The notes under the pieces are model-generated. The model had not been told where the DNA came from, ran no database searches, and was given only the letters and a program-made list of their open reading frames with translations. Both the position numbers and the translations under genes were made by a program. This document shows positions 1 to 8,749 of a stretch of 64,000 nt of DNA, one piece after another (positions within the stretch are counted from its first letter, which is position 1; every line of letters starts with the position of its first letter). Origin of the DNA: Rhodocyclaceae bacterium (GTDB taxonomy: Bacteria > Pseudomonadota > Gammaproteobacteria > Burkholderiales > Rhodocyclaceae); assembly GCA_013791905.1 (NCBI GenBank), contig VMSX01000017.1:62001-126000 (forward strand), read 5' to 3'.

Positions 1-5
1 AGAAT

Positions 6-99
6 AATAGGGGGCAGCCCCCGGTTTCTCTGACCCCGATTTTCCTGAATGGCCCGCTTCGGCGGGCCATTTTCTTTGGCGGTAGTAAATAGGGGGCAG
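6..99. repeat. Short direct repeat AATAGGGGGCAG, REP-like leftovers
   Basis: The 12-mer AATAGGGGGCAG occurs exactly at 6-17 and again at 88-99, either side of a terminator hairpin. The stretch at 29-44 (TCTGACCCCGATTTTC) resembles the GGGGTCAGACCCC palindromes common in proteobacterial intergenic REP elements. That family link is from memory and is an inference. Confidence 0.35.
49..77 (+). terminator. Rho-independent terminator
   Basis: A perfect 9-bp stem (ATGGCCCGC at 49-57 pairing with 62-70) closed by a TTCG tetraloop is followed by a T-rich run (TTTTCTTT). The T run lies on the plus strand, so it should end a plus-strand transcript whose gene is left of the window. On the minus strand no T run follows, so it is not a good terminator for vapBC. 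Confidence 0.8.
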
Positions 100-128
100 A
101 CTGAGCTAGCCCGGCTTTCCTGTATTCC

Positions 129-524
129 TCACAAAAGACGGGAGGTCTGGCCTTGCGCAGCAAGCAGCGCAACCGCTTTCTTGTCAAATGACACGAAGGT
201 TTCCCCCCCGAGCCAGCGCCCTTCATAGGCAATGACGCCATCAGCGAAATCCCCGCCCGCTTCAAGCACCGATAGGCCTGCCTCCACGGCGGGCCGGTTA
301 ACTTCCACGTTCGCTACGGCCAGTAGCGCGTGGATCGCGGTGGCTACGTCTGCGGATTGGAAATCATAAACCTTGCGCAACACCCACACAAACTCACACA
401 GACAAGGCATGGCTACCGCGATCAATTCGGCATCGGTCAAGACCTTGGCGGCGACAGCAGCGGCAGCACGGTCGTCACACACAACTGCACGAACAAGGAC
501 ATTGGTATCAACAGCAACCTTCAT
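129..524 (-). CDS. vapC: PIN-domain toxin (VapC-like ribonuclease)
   Basis: This 131-residue protein is a single PIN domain, the fold of VapC toxins that cleave tRNA or rRNA. The acidic metal-binding positions are visible: VDTNVL near the start (Asp6), GGDFADGVIA about residue 91, and FVSFDKKA near the end. The length is normal for VapC. Its start codon overlaps the stop of the AbrB-like antitoxin gene by ATGA, so the two are translationally coupled. It appears intact. Neutralisation by the upstream partner follows from family knowledge, and the RNA target cannot be told from sequence. Confidence 0.85.
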   Translation of the reverse strand: MKVAVDTNVLVRAVVCDDRAAAAVAAKVLTDAELIAVAMPCLCEFVWVLRKVYDFQSADVATAIHALLAVANVEVNRPAVEAGLSVLEAGGDFADGVIAYEGRWLGGETFVSFDKKAVALLAAQGQTSRLL

Positions 525-772
525 TTATTGCTCGCCCAAGCTTGCGCAATCGCCGCGTTAATTTCCTCAATGGTGGCGACTTTCTTTGTCCGACCTGCGA
601 GCAAGCCAACGAAATCATCAATCGTACCGGTAAGCCGAGCTGCCTTGAGTATGCCGCGACCATCTGGAAGTAAATCCAACTCGATTTTCCCCCCTGGTTT
701 GATACCGAGATGTTGCAGCACATCTTTTCTAAACGTCACCTGCCCCCGTGCGGTAACTGTTAATGTGGCCAT
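521..772 (-). CDS. AbrB/MazE-like antitoxin
   Basis: This 83-residue protein begins MATLTVTARGQVTFRKDV, a typical SpoVT/AbrB swapped-hairpin DNA-binding domain (residues 1-45), followed by a toxin-binding tail. It should bind the PIN toxin encoded next and repress the shared promoter. An AAGGAAA ribosome-binding site sits about 7 nt before the ATG. A sigma-70 promoter lies 33-61 nt upstream. The pair is transcribed away from the ABC permease genes. Confidence 0.85.
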   Translation of the reverse strand: MATLTVTARGQVTFRKDVLQHLGIKPGGKIELDLLPDGRGILKAARLTGTIDDFVGLLAGRTKKVATIEEINAAIAQAWASNK

Positions 773-804
773 GTCGATTTCCTTCTATCAATCTGATGCG
801 CCAC

Positions 805-833
805 AGTGTAATGCAGAAGGCCCTTACTTTCAA
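805..833 (-). promoter_or_regulatory. Sigma-70 promoter of the AbrB/PIN operon
   Basis: On the minus strand TTGAAA (828-833) and TACACT (805-810) are separated by exactly 17 nt. This is a good -35/-10 pair. The start site would fall near 798, giving a leader of about 25 nt. Confidence 0.65.
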
Positions 834-951
834 GTGACCCGGTTCGTGGTTTACTAAGGCAGCCTTTCTCTTATTGCGCACCGTTTTCAGCGTTATGATC
901 TTGGCAGATTCACTTTCGAACGAGCTTGGCTGACCGGAGACAACCGCACCC

Positions 952-2175
952 GTGCGCCTACTTGCCCTGATCAGAATCATCTTGCGCAATCTGTTGCGCC
1001 ACCGGCGGCGCTCCTTGATCGCCATCACCTCGGTCGGATGCGGCATCGCTGCGCTGGTGATTGCCAGCGGCTTCATCGAGTGGATGTTTGTCGATTTCCG
1101 CGAGGCAACCATCGAGTCGCAGTACGCCCACATCCAGGTCACGCGTCCGAATTACCATGAGGATGGCCGGGCCGACCCCTTCAATTACCTGTTGCCGGGA
1201 GATAGCGCGGCACAGCCGCTGACAACTGTTTCTCATATGCGTTCCTGGGGGCCGCGCCTCGGCTTCACCGGGTTGGTGAGCCGTGGAGATGCCACCGTGT
1301 CCTTTGTTGGCGAGGGCTTCAACCCGGCCAGCGATCTGACCGGGGATCGCTCATTGCGCATCATCCAGGGTGAGCGACTGGGGGCTGCCGATCAGACTCG
1401 CGTGCTGCTAGGCCGCGGCTTGGCTACGTTGCTCGGTGCCCGGGCCGGCGATGCCATCGTGGTTCTGGTAGACACGCCGACTGGTGGTCTCAATGCGATC
1501 GATGCCAAGGTTGCGGGTGTTTTCGAGTCTGTCAGCAAGGCCTACGACGACAGTGCAATTCTGGTGCACATCGAGGCGGCGCGCAAACTGCTCAAGGTCG
1601 ATGGCGCCCACAGCTGGCTGGTTTATCTGGACGATACTGAATACACCGACGGCGTTGCGGCCGACCTGCGCGCACGCCTTGACGCCAGGCAGTACGAGGT
1701 ACGCAGCTGGGATCAGTTGGCTGAGTTTTATGCCCGCGCGGTCGACTTGCTGCGGCAGCAGATTGACGTGGTGCGCTTTATTGTCATCGCGATCATTTTG
1801 CTCGGCATCAGCAACACCATGATGATGAGCGTGATGGAGCGCACCGGAGAAATCGGTACCTCGATGGCGCTGGGCATCCGCCGCCGCGCGCTGCTCGGGC
1901 AGTTTTTACTGGAGGGCGGGCTGATTGGCCTGATCGGCGGGCTGGGCGGGCTGCTGCTGGCTGTGCTGATCGGCACGGGCATTGATCTGCTGCACATCGA
2001 GATGCCGCCGCCGCCCGGACTGACGCGCGGCTATGTTGCGCATGTGCTGCTGACGCCCGCCATCGCCATCGAGGCCATGCTGATCGCGATTTTCACCACC
2101 ATGCTGGCCAGTTTCTATCCGGCCTGGAAGGCCTCGCGCATGGTGATCGTCGATTCGATCCGCCACAACAGGTGA
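952..2175 (+). CDS. FtsX/MacB-type ABC transporter permease
   Basis: This 407-residue membrane protein has one N-terminal helix after the basic MRLLALIRIILRNLLRHRRR, a long periplasmic MacB-PCD-like domain (about 45-270), and a C-terminal FtsX block of three helices (about 275-400). The architecture matches LolC/LolE/MacB permeases, which use mechanotransmission to move lipoproteins or other envelope substrates. The start is a GTG. The next gene encodes a paralogue 7 nt downstream, and both carry an MPPPP motif before the last helices (IEMPPPP here). No ATPase gene is adjacent, so the substrate is unknown. Confidence 0.85.
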   Translation: MRLLALIRIILRNLLRHRRRSLIAITSVGCGIAALVIASGFIEWMFVDFREATIESQYAHIQVTRPNYHEDGRADPFNYLLPGDSAAQPLTTVSHMRSWGPRLGFTGLVSRGDATVSFVGEGFNPASDLTGDRSLRIIQGERLGAADQTRVLLGRGLATLLGARAGDAIVVLVDTPTGGLNAIDAKVAGVFESVSKAYDDSAILVHIEAARKLLKVDGAHSWLVYLDDTEYTDGVAADLRARLDARQYEVRSWDQLAEFYARAVDLLRQQIDVVRFIVIAIILLGISNTMMMSVMERTGEIGTSMALGIRRRALLGQFLLEGGLIGLIGGLGGLLLAVLIGTGIDLLHIEMPPPPGLTRGYVAHVLLTPAIAIEAMLIAIFTTMLASFYPAWKASRMVIVDSIRHNR

Positions 2176-2182
2176 GGTAAAC

Positions 2183-3403
2183 ATGTTCGGGCTCCTGAAA
2201 CTGGCTCTGCGCAACATCTTCCGCCACCGCGGCCGCACGGCGATGACCCTCGCCTCGATCATTTTTGGCGTGGTGGCATTGATACTTGCCGGCGGCTTTA
2301 TCGAGGACACCATCGTCGAGACAGGCGAAGCGATGATTCGCTCGAATTCCGGCCACGTGCAAGTCGCCAAACAGGGGTACTGGGTTTACGGCAGCCAAAA
2401 CCCCGAAAAATATCTGATCGAGCAGCCGGAAGATGTTCGTCGGCAGATGCAGGCCGCGCCAGGCGTGGATGACGTGATGTTCCGCATCGCATTTTCCGGC
2501 CTGCTTGGCAACGGGCGCAGCGACTGGTCGATCATCGGCGAGGGAGTGGAGCCAGCGCGCGAGGCCAAACTGGCCAGTTACATCACTGTCGTCGCAGGCC
2601 GCCAGCTGGCAGACACCGATCAGTTCGGCATGATGATTGGCGCTGGCGTGGCCAAGGCCTTGAAGCTGAAGCCGGGCGACCCGGTGACCTTGCTGGTCAG
2701 CACGACCGGCGGGGCAGCAAACTTGCTTGAGTTCGAATTGGTCGGCGTGTTTCAGACCTTTTCAAAGGACTACGATGCACGCATCGTGCGCATCAGTCTC
2801 GGGGCAGCACAGGAATTGCTTGCGACGCCGGGCGCACACACTGGCGTGTTGCTGCTCCAGCGCACCAGCGACAGCGGGGCAGCAGCGGAGTTTTTGCGTG
2901 AAAAGCTGGGGGGTTATGGGTTCGAGATCAAGTCCTGGGTCGATCTCAACGAGTTCTACCAGCAGACGGTCACCCTCTACGAGCAGCAATTCGGCTTTCT
3001 CGTCATAATCATTCTGGCGATGTTGTTGCTGAGCGTGTCGAATACCGTGAATATCGGTATTTTCGAGCGCGTCAGCGAGTTCGGCACCATGATGGCGATG
3101 GGCGACCGCTCGGCACGGGTGTTCCGGCTGATCGTTACCGAAAGCCTGTGTCTCGGCATCATTGGCAGCTTCATCGGCGTGCTGCTCGGCATCGTGCTGG
3201 CGCAGGCAATTTCGGTCGTCGGCATCCCCATGCCGCCCCCGCCGAACGCCGATCAAGGTTATATCTCGCACATACTCGTGGTGCCGGAAGTGGTCGGCCT
3301 GGCTTTCGGTATCGGCGTCTGCGCCGCCCTGCTGGCATCGCTGCTGCCGGCGCGCAAGGTCAGCCGCATGCATGTTGCCGAGGCTTTGCGCCAGGGGGTT
3401 TAG
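2183..3403 (+). CDS. FtsX/MacB-type ABC transporter permease, second subunit
   Basis: This 406-residue paralogue of the preceding permease has the same layout: a basic N-terminus with one helix, a periplasmic domain (about 45-265), and three C-terminal helices ending with the coupling region. The IPMPPPP motif parallels the partner, so the two probably form a heterodimer as LolC and LolE do. It starts 7 nt after the partner's stop. The cognate nucleotide-binding protein is not in the window and may lie to the left or elsewhere. A link to the polysaccharide genes downstream is not shown by sequence. Confidence 0.85.
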   Translation: MFGLLKLALRNIFRHRGRTAMTLASIIFGVVALILAGGFIEDTIVETGEAMIRSNSGHVQVAKQGYWVYGSQNPEKYLIEQPEDVRRQMQAAPGVDDVMFRIAFSGLLGNGRSDWSIIGEGVEPAREAKLASYITVVAGRQLADTDQFGMMIGAGVAKALKLKPGDPVTLLVSTTGGAANLLEFELVGVFQTFSKDYDARIVRISLGAAQELLATPGAHTGVLLLQRTSDSGAAAEFLREKLGGYGFEIKSWVDLNEFYQQTVTLYEQQFGFLVIIILAMLLLSVSNTVNIGIFERVSEFGTMMAMGDRSARVFRLIVTESLCLGIIGSFIGVLLGIVLAQAISVVGIPMPPPPNADQGYISHILVVPEVVGLAFGIGVCAALLASLLPARKVSRMHVAEALRQGV

Positions 3404-3571
3404 GCAGCGCTGGCCGGTCTTCCTTCATGGTGTCAGGTGCTGAACCGTCGCCAACAAGGTTGGAGCGCCGCATTATGCGTCTGCTATCATGACACTTATA
3501 TCTTGATGACCTCCTTCCTCTGTGCCGCATCATCGCGCAGGGCCGCAAAACGGATTCAGCAAGGACCGCAC

Positions 3572-4957
3572 ATGACAGCAACACTTCTGGGCCGCATCCT
3601 CCACGCGGATACCCTTCTGCACGCGATTTTCGACTTTGGCTTTGTCTTTGTCGGCGTATTGATCGGTTCGCTCTGGATTGGCAACGGACTACCCGTAAAT
3701 CTGCTTGATGTGATCACCTATGCTGCGATCCTGGCGCTGACAATGCTGGCGATTACTGCTTGGCTCGGCTTTTACCAGCGCATCCACACTCGAACAGTCG
3801 AGGACTCCCGAGCCAGGGCAGTGCTGTCATTGCACCTGTCGGTGCCCGTCGCCTATGTGATCTTCATCCTGTTGCCCAGCGCCGAAGGAAACCGGTTACT
3901 CCTGGAACTCTCGGGCATGGCGGCACTGTTCGGCATGTTGGCCCACCGGGTGCAAGCTTCGCACCGCAATACCCGGACCATCGTTGCCAACCGTATTCTG
4001 GTTTTTGGGGTCGGCAGCGAGGCCAAGGCGATTGCTGCGTCTCTTCACAAGGAAGATCCAACCGTTGAAGTAGTCGGCTTTTACCCTGGCGCGACAACGG
4101 GAGACATCGAGGTCCCCGACGACATGGTGCTGCCTCGCACCCTGTCATTGGTCGATACCGTAAAGGCACATAAGATCGATGGGATAGTCGTCGCGGTCAA
4201 AGAGCGGCGCGGCGGCAAAATGCCTTTGCGTGAACTGCTCGACTGCCGCCTGTTCGGCGTGGCGATCATGGATATCTCCAGCTATTATGAGCGCATGCTG
4301 GGGCAGATTCGGCTGGATGCCCTCAAGGCGGGCTGGCTGATATTCGGTGATGGCTTTCGCCAAGGTGTACTGCGTACCTTCATCAAGCGGGTTTTCGACT
4401 GTGTGGTCGCAACCATCCTGCTCATCCTTGCCTTGCCAGTGATGGCGGTCACTGCGTTGTTGATTGTGATCGAGGATGGATTCCCGATACTCTATCGCCA
4501 GGAACGCGTCGGCCTCAGCGGCCGATTATTCAAGGTCATCAAGTTCCGCAGCATGCGCCGCGATGCCGAGGCCGACGGCAAGCCCCGCTGGGCAACCGCC
4601 AACGATGACCGCACCACCCGGGTCGGCCGGGTAATCCGCAAATTGCGAATCGACGAACTGCCGCAACTCTACTCAGTGCTGATCGGCGATATGAGCATGG
4701 TGGGGCCACGGCCCGAACGGGCATTCTTCGTCGACCAACTCACCAAGGAGATTCCCTTTTACGCGGTACGTCACAGTGTCAAGCCGGGCGTAACCGGCTG
4801 GGCCCAGGTTCGTTACCACTATGGTGCGTCTGTTGATGATGCCGCGCAAAAGCTGCAGTACGATTTGTATTATGTAAAGAATCACTCGCTACTGCTTGAT
4901 ATGGTTGTGTTGTTCGAAACGGTAGGGGTTGTTCTTGGGGGTAAAGGCGCGCAATAG
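3572..4957 (+). CDS. epsB: EpsB-type polyprenyl-phosphate sugar-1-phosphate transferase (XrtA system)
   Basis: This enzyme primes exopolysaccharide synthesis by moving a sugar-1-phosphate from a UDP-sugar to undecaprenyl phosphate at the inner membrane. Residues 1-115 form four or five helices. A Rossmann-like segment follows (RILVFGVGSE, near 145). One further helix precedes the bacterial sugar-transferase domain, with its KFRSMRRDAE, IDELPQLYSVLIGDMSMVGPRP and PGVTGWAQV blocks. The reading frame opens at 3437, but ATG 3572 has AAGGA at the right spacing and gives the usual 461 residues. It belongs to the PEP-CTERM-associated sugar transferase family (TIGR03013 type). It is followed 25 nt later by a TPR gene. 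Confidence 0.9.
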   Translation: MTATLLGRILHADTLLHAIFDFGFVFVGVLIGSLWIGNGLPVNLLDVITYAAILALTMLAITAWLGFYQRIHTRTVEDSRARAVLSLHLSVPVAYVIFILLPSAEGNRLLLELSGMAALFGMLAHRVQASHRNTRTIVANRILVFGVGSEAKAIAASLHKEDPTVEVVGFYPGATTGDIEVPDDMVLPRTLSLVDTVKAHKIDGIVVAVKERRGGKMPLRELLDCRLFGVAIMDISSYYERMLGQIRLDALKAGWLIFGDGFRQGVLRTFIKRVFDCVVATILLILALPVMAVTALLIVIEDGFPILYRQERVGLSGRLFKVIKFRSMRRDAEADGKPRWATANDDRTTRVGRVIRKLRIDELPQLYSVLIGDMSMVGPRPERAFFVDQLTKEIPFYAVRHSVKPGVTGWAQVRYHYGASVDDAAQKLQYDLYYVKNHSLLLDMVVLFETVGVVLGGKGAQ

Positions 4958-4982
4958 ACCACATGCAAAGCATTGCTAATCC

Positions 4983-7820
4983 ATGACTGAAATGACATCT
5001 TCGAAACTCTTCCCTTCTTCCCGACGCCTGGCATGGGCAATGGGCTTGGCATTTGCAGTCGGGGTGCTTGCGCCCCAGGCTTCTTTTTCAGCCGACAGCA
5101 AGGCATCCAGGTATTACGAAGACGCCTTGGTACGTTATGAAAAGAAGGATATCGACGGAGCGATCATCCAGCTGAAAAACGCATTGCAAATCGACAACAG
5201 CCTGTTGCCGGTGCAAATGCTGCTGGGCAAGGCCCTGATGCAAAACGGTGAAGTGGCTGCCGCCGAGGTGGCCTTGACGGAAGCCCTGCGGTTGGGCGTC
5301 AATCGTGCCGAAGTCGTGATCCTCCTGGGCCAGGCTTATCTGGCGCAAGGCAAACACAAGCTCCTCTTCGAGCAACATCAGTTCGGCTTGACCGGTTTGC
5401 CTCCCACCGTGCAATTGCAACTGCTGCTGCTGCGCTCTGCCGCCCATGCCGATCTTGGCAATCTGCGCGAGGCATTGAAAGCAGTTGAAGATGCGCGGGC
5501 CATCGATGCGCGTGCGACTGAAGTCTGGCTTGCCGAGGTGCCGATTCGCATCCGTGCCCGCCAGTTCCGCGAGGCGAAGACTGCCGCAGAGCGGGCGCTC
5601 GCACTGGCCCCTGACTCCGCCGAGGCATGGTATCAAAAAGCTTCTGTTTCTCACGTGTCGGGAGAGTTGTCGGCGGCACTCGCGGCCTATGACCGCGCGC
5701 TCAAGCTCGATGCTGCCCACCTCGAGGCGCGCATTGCCCGCGCCGGCTTGTACATCGATCTCGGTCGCCAGTCGGATGCGGCCAGCGATGTCCGCGAACT
5801 CAAGCGGACGTCACCGCAAGAACCGCGTGCGGCTTACCTGCGCGCCTTGCTGGCCGAGCGTGACAACAAACCCGAAGAAGCCCGCCAGGCACTTCGGGAC
5901 CTGACCGGGCTGATCGATCCGGTGCCCATGGATTTCATCCGCTACCGGCCACAGATGCTCATGCTCAATGGTCTGGCGCACTTCGGACTCGACGAGCGCG
6001 AAAAAGCCAAGGGATATCTCGAAGCGTTTCAGCGGGTGCAGGGCAACACTGCGGCAGCCAAACTGCTGGCGCAGATCTATCTGGGCGAATCGAGAGCCGA
6101 TCGTGCCATCGAAGTTCTCGAAGCCTACCTGAAAGTTCAGCCAGCCGATGGTCAGGCCATGGTATTGCTGGGTTCCGCGTACATGTCGAAAGGACAGCAC
6201 GCGCGAGCGGTGTCCTTCATGAAACAGGCGCTGGAGACCCGCGACGCGCCAGAGTTCCGCACGGTGCTGGGCTTGAGCCTGATCCGCAGCGGCCAGGCGG
6301 TCAGCGCCATCCCCGAACTGGAAGCCGCCCTGAAATTGAATCCCGGCCAGACTCAGGCAGCCACGGCGCTCATTGCCTTGTATCTGAAGGCCGGCCAAAC
6401 GGCAAAGGCCGTCGCCCTTGCCGAGGGCCTGGTCAAACAACAGCCGGCCAATGCCGAGTTTCTCAATCTGCTCGGGGTCACGAAAAGGCACGCGGGCAGC
6501 CAGGCCGCCGCCAGAAAAGCCTTCGAGCAGGCCATCAAGCTGAACAACAAGCTGGTGTCGCCCAAGCTCAACTTGGCGCGCATCGAGATTGCCGAAAAAG
6601 CATTTGACGCCGCCGCTCTCCGTCTGGACACCATTCTCAGGGCCGACGACAAAAACACTGAAGCCATGTTTGAAATGGGCGCCCTGTCGGAGCAGCGCGG
6701 CCAGCTTCCCGAAGCCCAGCGTTGGCTGGAAAAGGCCGCCGATAGCGCCGGCCCCAAAGAAGTACGCTGGGCGCTTGCCTTGTCCGACTTTCATATGCGC
6801 CATGGAAAACCCGGGCCAGCCTTGGATGCGGCCAAGGTTGCCTCGTCCAAGGCACCGGAAGACTTGTCGGTGTTGATAATTCTTGCCAGGGTGCAACTGG
6901 CAAACAACGATAATGCCGGCGCAAAAAATACCTTGTCGACCGCCACGCGAGTCGCGGAGTTCAACCCCGCAGTTCAAGTACAGATCGCCCTGCTGCAGCT
7001 GGCCGCAAACCATCCTGCCGGCGCTGCCTACAGTCTCGAAAAGGCACTGTCCGGCCAGCCGGACTTTTTCCCCGCCCAGGTGCTGATGGCCGAAGTCGAA
7101 TTGCGCCAAGGAGAGGCGGCCAAGGCCGAAAAGCGCGCGCGCGATATCGTGGCGAAATATCCCAAACGGGCCATCGGTTACAGCCTGCTGGGCGACATCG
7201 CCCAGGCTCGCGGGCAAATCACGGAGGCACAGGAAGCCTATCGGCGCGCGCATCAGACGGAACCATCCACCGACACCTTGCTGCGACTATTCCGCGCCCT
7301 TGCCAGCAAGGACGACAAGTCGTCCCTGCAACTAGCCGAACAATGGATGAAATCCCACCCGCAAGATACATCCGTACTGAAGGCGCTGGCGGAAGGTTAC
7401 TTTCGGACCGGCAAACTTGCGGCTGCCCGAACGGCCTATGAAAATCTGCTCAAAATTACCCCGGATGATGGCGTGGCACTCAACAATCTAGCCAACGTGA
7501 TGCATCGCCTGAAAGACCCCGCTGCCGCCAGGATCGCGGAGCAGGCGGTTGCCAAAAACCCCGGCAACTCCTATGCTATTGATACATTGGGTTGGATTCT
7601 GCTTCAGACTGGCGAAACCGGTCGCGCGCTGCAACTGTTGCGCGATGCCCGTTTGCGCGCCCCGGGCAATCCTGAAATTCGTTATCACCTTGCGGTCGCA
7701 CTCGACAAGAGTGGCCGCAAGGCAGAAGCCAGAGAAGAGCTTGCCGAGGCATTGAAGGCCCGTGTCGCGTTTGAAGGAATCGAGGATGCGAGGAAGCTGG
7801 AAAAGGAATTGGGTAGATGA
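4983..7820 (+). CDS. PrsT-like TPR-repeat protein, signal peptide without lipobox
   Basis: This 945-residue protein is almost entirely tetratricopeptide repeats, in the PEP-CTERM TPR protein family (TIGR02917 type). The N-terminus is a signal peptide ending near ASFSAD, with no Cys, so signal peptidase I rather than II should process it. The repeats begin with YYEDALVRYEKKDIDGAIIQLKNAL, which resembles the first repeat of the lipoprotein PrsT encoded at 13440-16214 on the other strand. The protein is probably periplasmic and may scaffold polymer assembly or sorting. It lies directly after epsB and before the PEP-CTERM gene. Its exact role is unknown. Confidence 0.85.
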   Translation: MTEMTSSKLFPSSRRLAWAMGLAFAVGVLAPQASFSADSKASRYYEDALVRYEKKDIDGAIIQLKNALQIDNSLLPVQMLLGKALMQNGEVAAAEVALTEALRLGVNRAEVVILLGQAYLAQGKHKLLFEQHQFGLTGLPPTVQLQLLLLRSAAHADLGNLREALKAVEDARAIDARATEVWLAEVPIRIRARQFREAKTAAERALALAPDSAEAWYQKASVSHVSGELSAALAAYDRALKLDAAHLEARIARAGLYIDLGRQSDAASDVRELKRTSPQEPRAAYLRALLAERDNKPEEARQALRDLTGLIDPVPMDFIRYRPQMLMLNGLAHFGLDEREKAKGYLEAFQRVQGNTAAAKLLAQIYLGESRADRAIEVLEAYLKVQPADGQAMVLLGSAYMSKGQHARAVSFMKQALETRDAPEFRTVLGLSLIRSGQAVSAIPELEAALKLNPGQTQAATALIALYLKAGQTAKAVALAEGLVKQQPANAEFLNLLGVTKRHAGSQAAARKAFEQAIKLNNKLVSPKLNLARIEIAEKAFDAAALRLDTILRADDKNTEAMFEMGALSEQRGQLPEAQRWLEKAADSAGPKEVRWALALSDFHMRHGKPGPALDAAKVASSKAPEDLSVLIILARVQLANNDNAGAKNTLSTATRVAEFNPAVQVQIALLQLAANHPAGAAYSLEKALSGQPDFFPAQVLMAEVELRQGEAAKAEKRARDIVAKYPKRAIGYSLLGDIAQARGQITEAQEAYRRAHQTEPSTDTLLRLFRALASKDDKSSLQLAEQWMKSHPQDTSVLKALAEGYFRTGKLAAARTAYENLLKITPDDGVALNNLANVMHRLKDPAAARIAEQAVAKNPGNSYAIDTLGWILLQTGETGRALQLLRDARLRAPGNPEIRYHLAVALDKSGRKAEAREELAEALKARVAFEGIEDARKLEKELGR

Positions 7821-7903
7821 AGGTCGCTTTTATCTGTCGGGATTTTTTACAGTCATGGTTCGAGACGATATCTAACTAACTATATTAAAAGAATAATTTA
7901 TTA

Positions 7904-7919
7904 TGGCCCGTTTATTGCA
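7904..7919 (+). promoter_or_regulatory. Sigma-54 (-24/-12) promoter of the PEP-CTERM gene
   Basis: TGGCCCGTTTATTGCA matches the sigma-54 consensus TGGCAC-N5-TTGCA at all fixed positions but one, with correct GG-to-GC spacing. Transcription should start near 7930, about 28 nt before the ATG at 7958. An imperfect dyad, CTGT-N11-ACAG, at 7834-7852 lies at enhancer distance and could be an activator site. The window encodes PrsR, a sigma-54 activator of the PEP-CTERM system, which is the natural candidate. Binding by PrsR is inferred. Confidence 0.75.
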
Positions 7920-7957
7920 TGATTAATGGCAAATGGTACTCTGAGAAGGAAAAAGTC

Positions 7958-8719
7958 ATGAAATCCAGACTTTCGTGCATGGTGGTGGTTGTCGGAATGG
8001 CGTTGGCAAGCATGAGTGCTCATGCAGCGGTCGATTGGACATGGACGCTTAACGGCACGCCGACGGGTTCCAATCTTCCCGGGACAGCATCCGCAATGGG
8101 TTACTCGGCTTCGAGCAACACTACTGCGCTGGTGGCGACCAGCGGTAGCGGTTTGCCTGATATGACTTGGTACAGCGGTTCCGGGTTTGGGATATGCAGT
8201 CCGACACCCGGCGATCCGACCTGCAACTCACCCAATCATGCGGTGGATAACAAGGATGCTAAAGAGTCGATCGTGCTGAGTTTTGGCAGCAAGGTAACCT
8301 TGTCGTGGCTGGATATCGGGTGGAATGGCGGATACGATAGCGATCTGTCCGTTCTTGCTTACACCGGTACGGGCACTCCGGTGTCGAGTAGTTCTACTTA
8401 CAGTACTCTGCTCGCTAATGGCTGGTCGCTCGTGGGTCAATATGCGAACGTGCCTGTAAGTACATCTCTGACTACACCTAGTTTGAATCTGGGAACTACC
8501 CTGTCATCTAGTTACTGGATGATCGCTGCCTACAATTCGACTTTTGGTGGTGCTTGCACCGGTGGTGCTTGCGGTGATAGCAATGATTATGTGAAGATTT
8601 TTGCCGTTGCCGGCAATACAGCCTCAAACGGCGGGAAGGTGCCCGAACCAGCTGCCCTGTTGCTCTTTGGCACGGCGATAGCGGGGATTATTGGTTTGCG
8701 CCGGCGCCGCCCAGACTGA
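7958..8719 (+). CDS. PEP-CTERM sorting-signal protein (exosortase substrate)
   Basis: This 253-residue secreted protein has a signal peptide ending near AHAAVDW. It has a Ser/Thr/Gly/Asn-rich body suited to surface exposure and glycosylation. The C-terminal tripartite sorting signal is a VPEPAA motif, a hydrophobic helix (LLLFGTAIAGIIGL) and a basic RRRRPD tail. Exosortase A, encoded at 32413-33975, should recognise the PEP motif and cleave it at the inner membrane. ATG 7958 was chosen because GAGAAGGA lies just upstream and the sigma-54 promoter fits that leader; an in-frame ATG at 7919 overlaps the promoter. The function of the body is unknown. It is the only PEP-CTERM substrate I can see in the window. 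Confidence 0.9.
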   Translation: MKSRLSCMVVVVGMALASMSAHAAVDWTWTLNGTPTGSNLPGTASAMGYSASSNTTALVATSGSGLPDMTWYSGSGFGICSPTPGDPTCNSPNHAVDNKDAKESIVLSFGSKVTLSWLDIGWNGGYDSDLSVLAYTGTGTPVSSSSTYSTLLANGWSLVGQYANVPVSTSLTTPSLNLGTTLSSSYWMIAAYNSTFGGACTGGACGDSNDYVKIFAVAGNTASNGGKVPEPAALLLFGTAIAGIIGLRRRRPD

Positions 8720-8749
8720 AAGCTGAAGTTGGCATGCTAAGGATTAGTG

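Noticed and set aside
3936-3952. Sigma-54-like TGGCCC-N5-GTGCA inside epsB
   Set aside because: It lies within the coding sequence, the -12 element is imperfect and no gene start follows at the right distance.
5811-7253. Long open frame (480 codons) antisense to the TPR gene
   Set aside because: It mirrors the codon structure of a GC-rich repeat protein, has no family resemblance and no promoter or ribosome-binding site. It is a shadow of 4983-7820.
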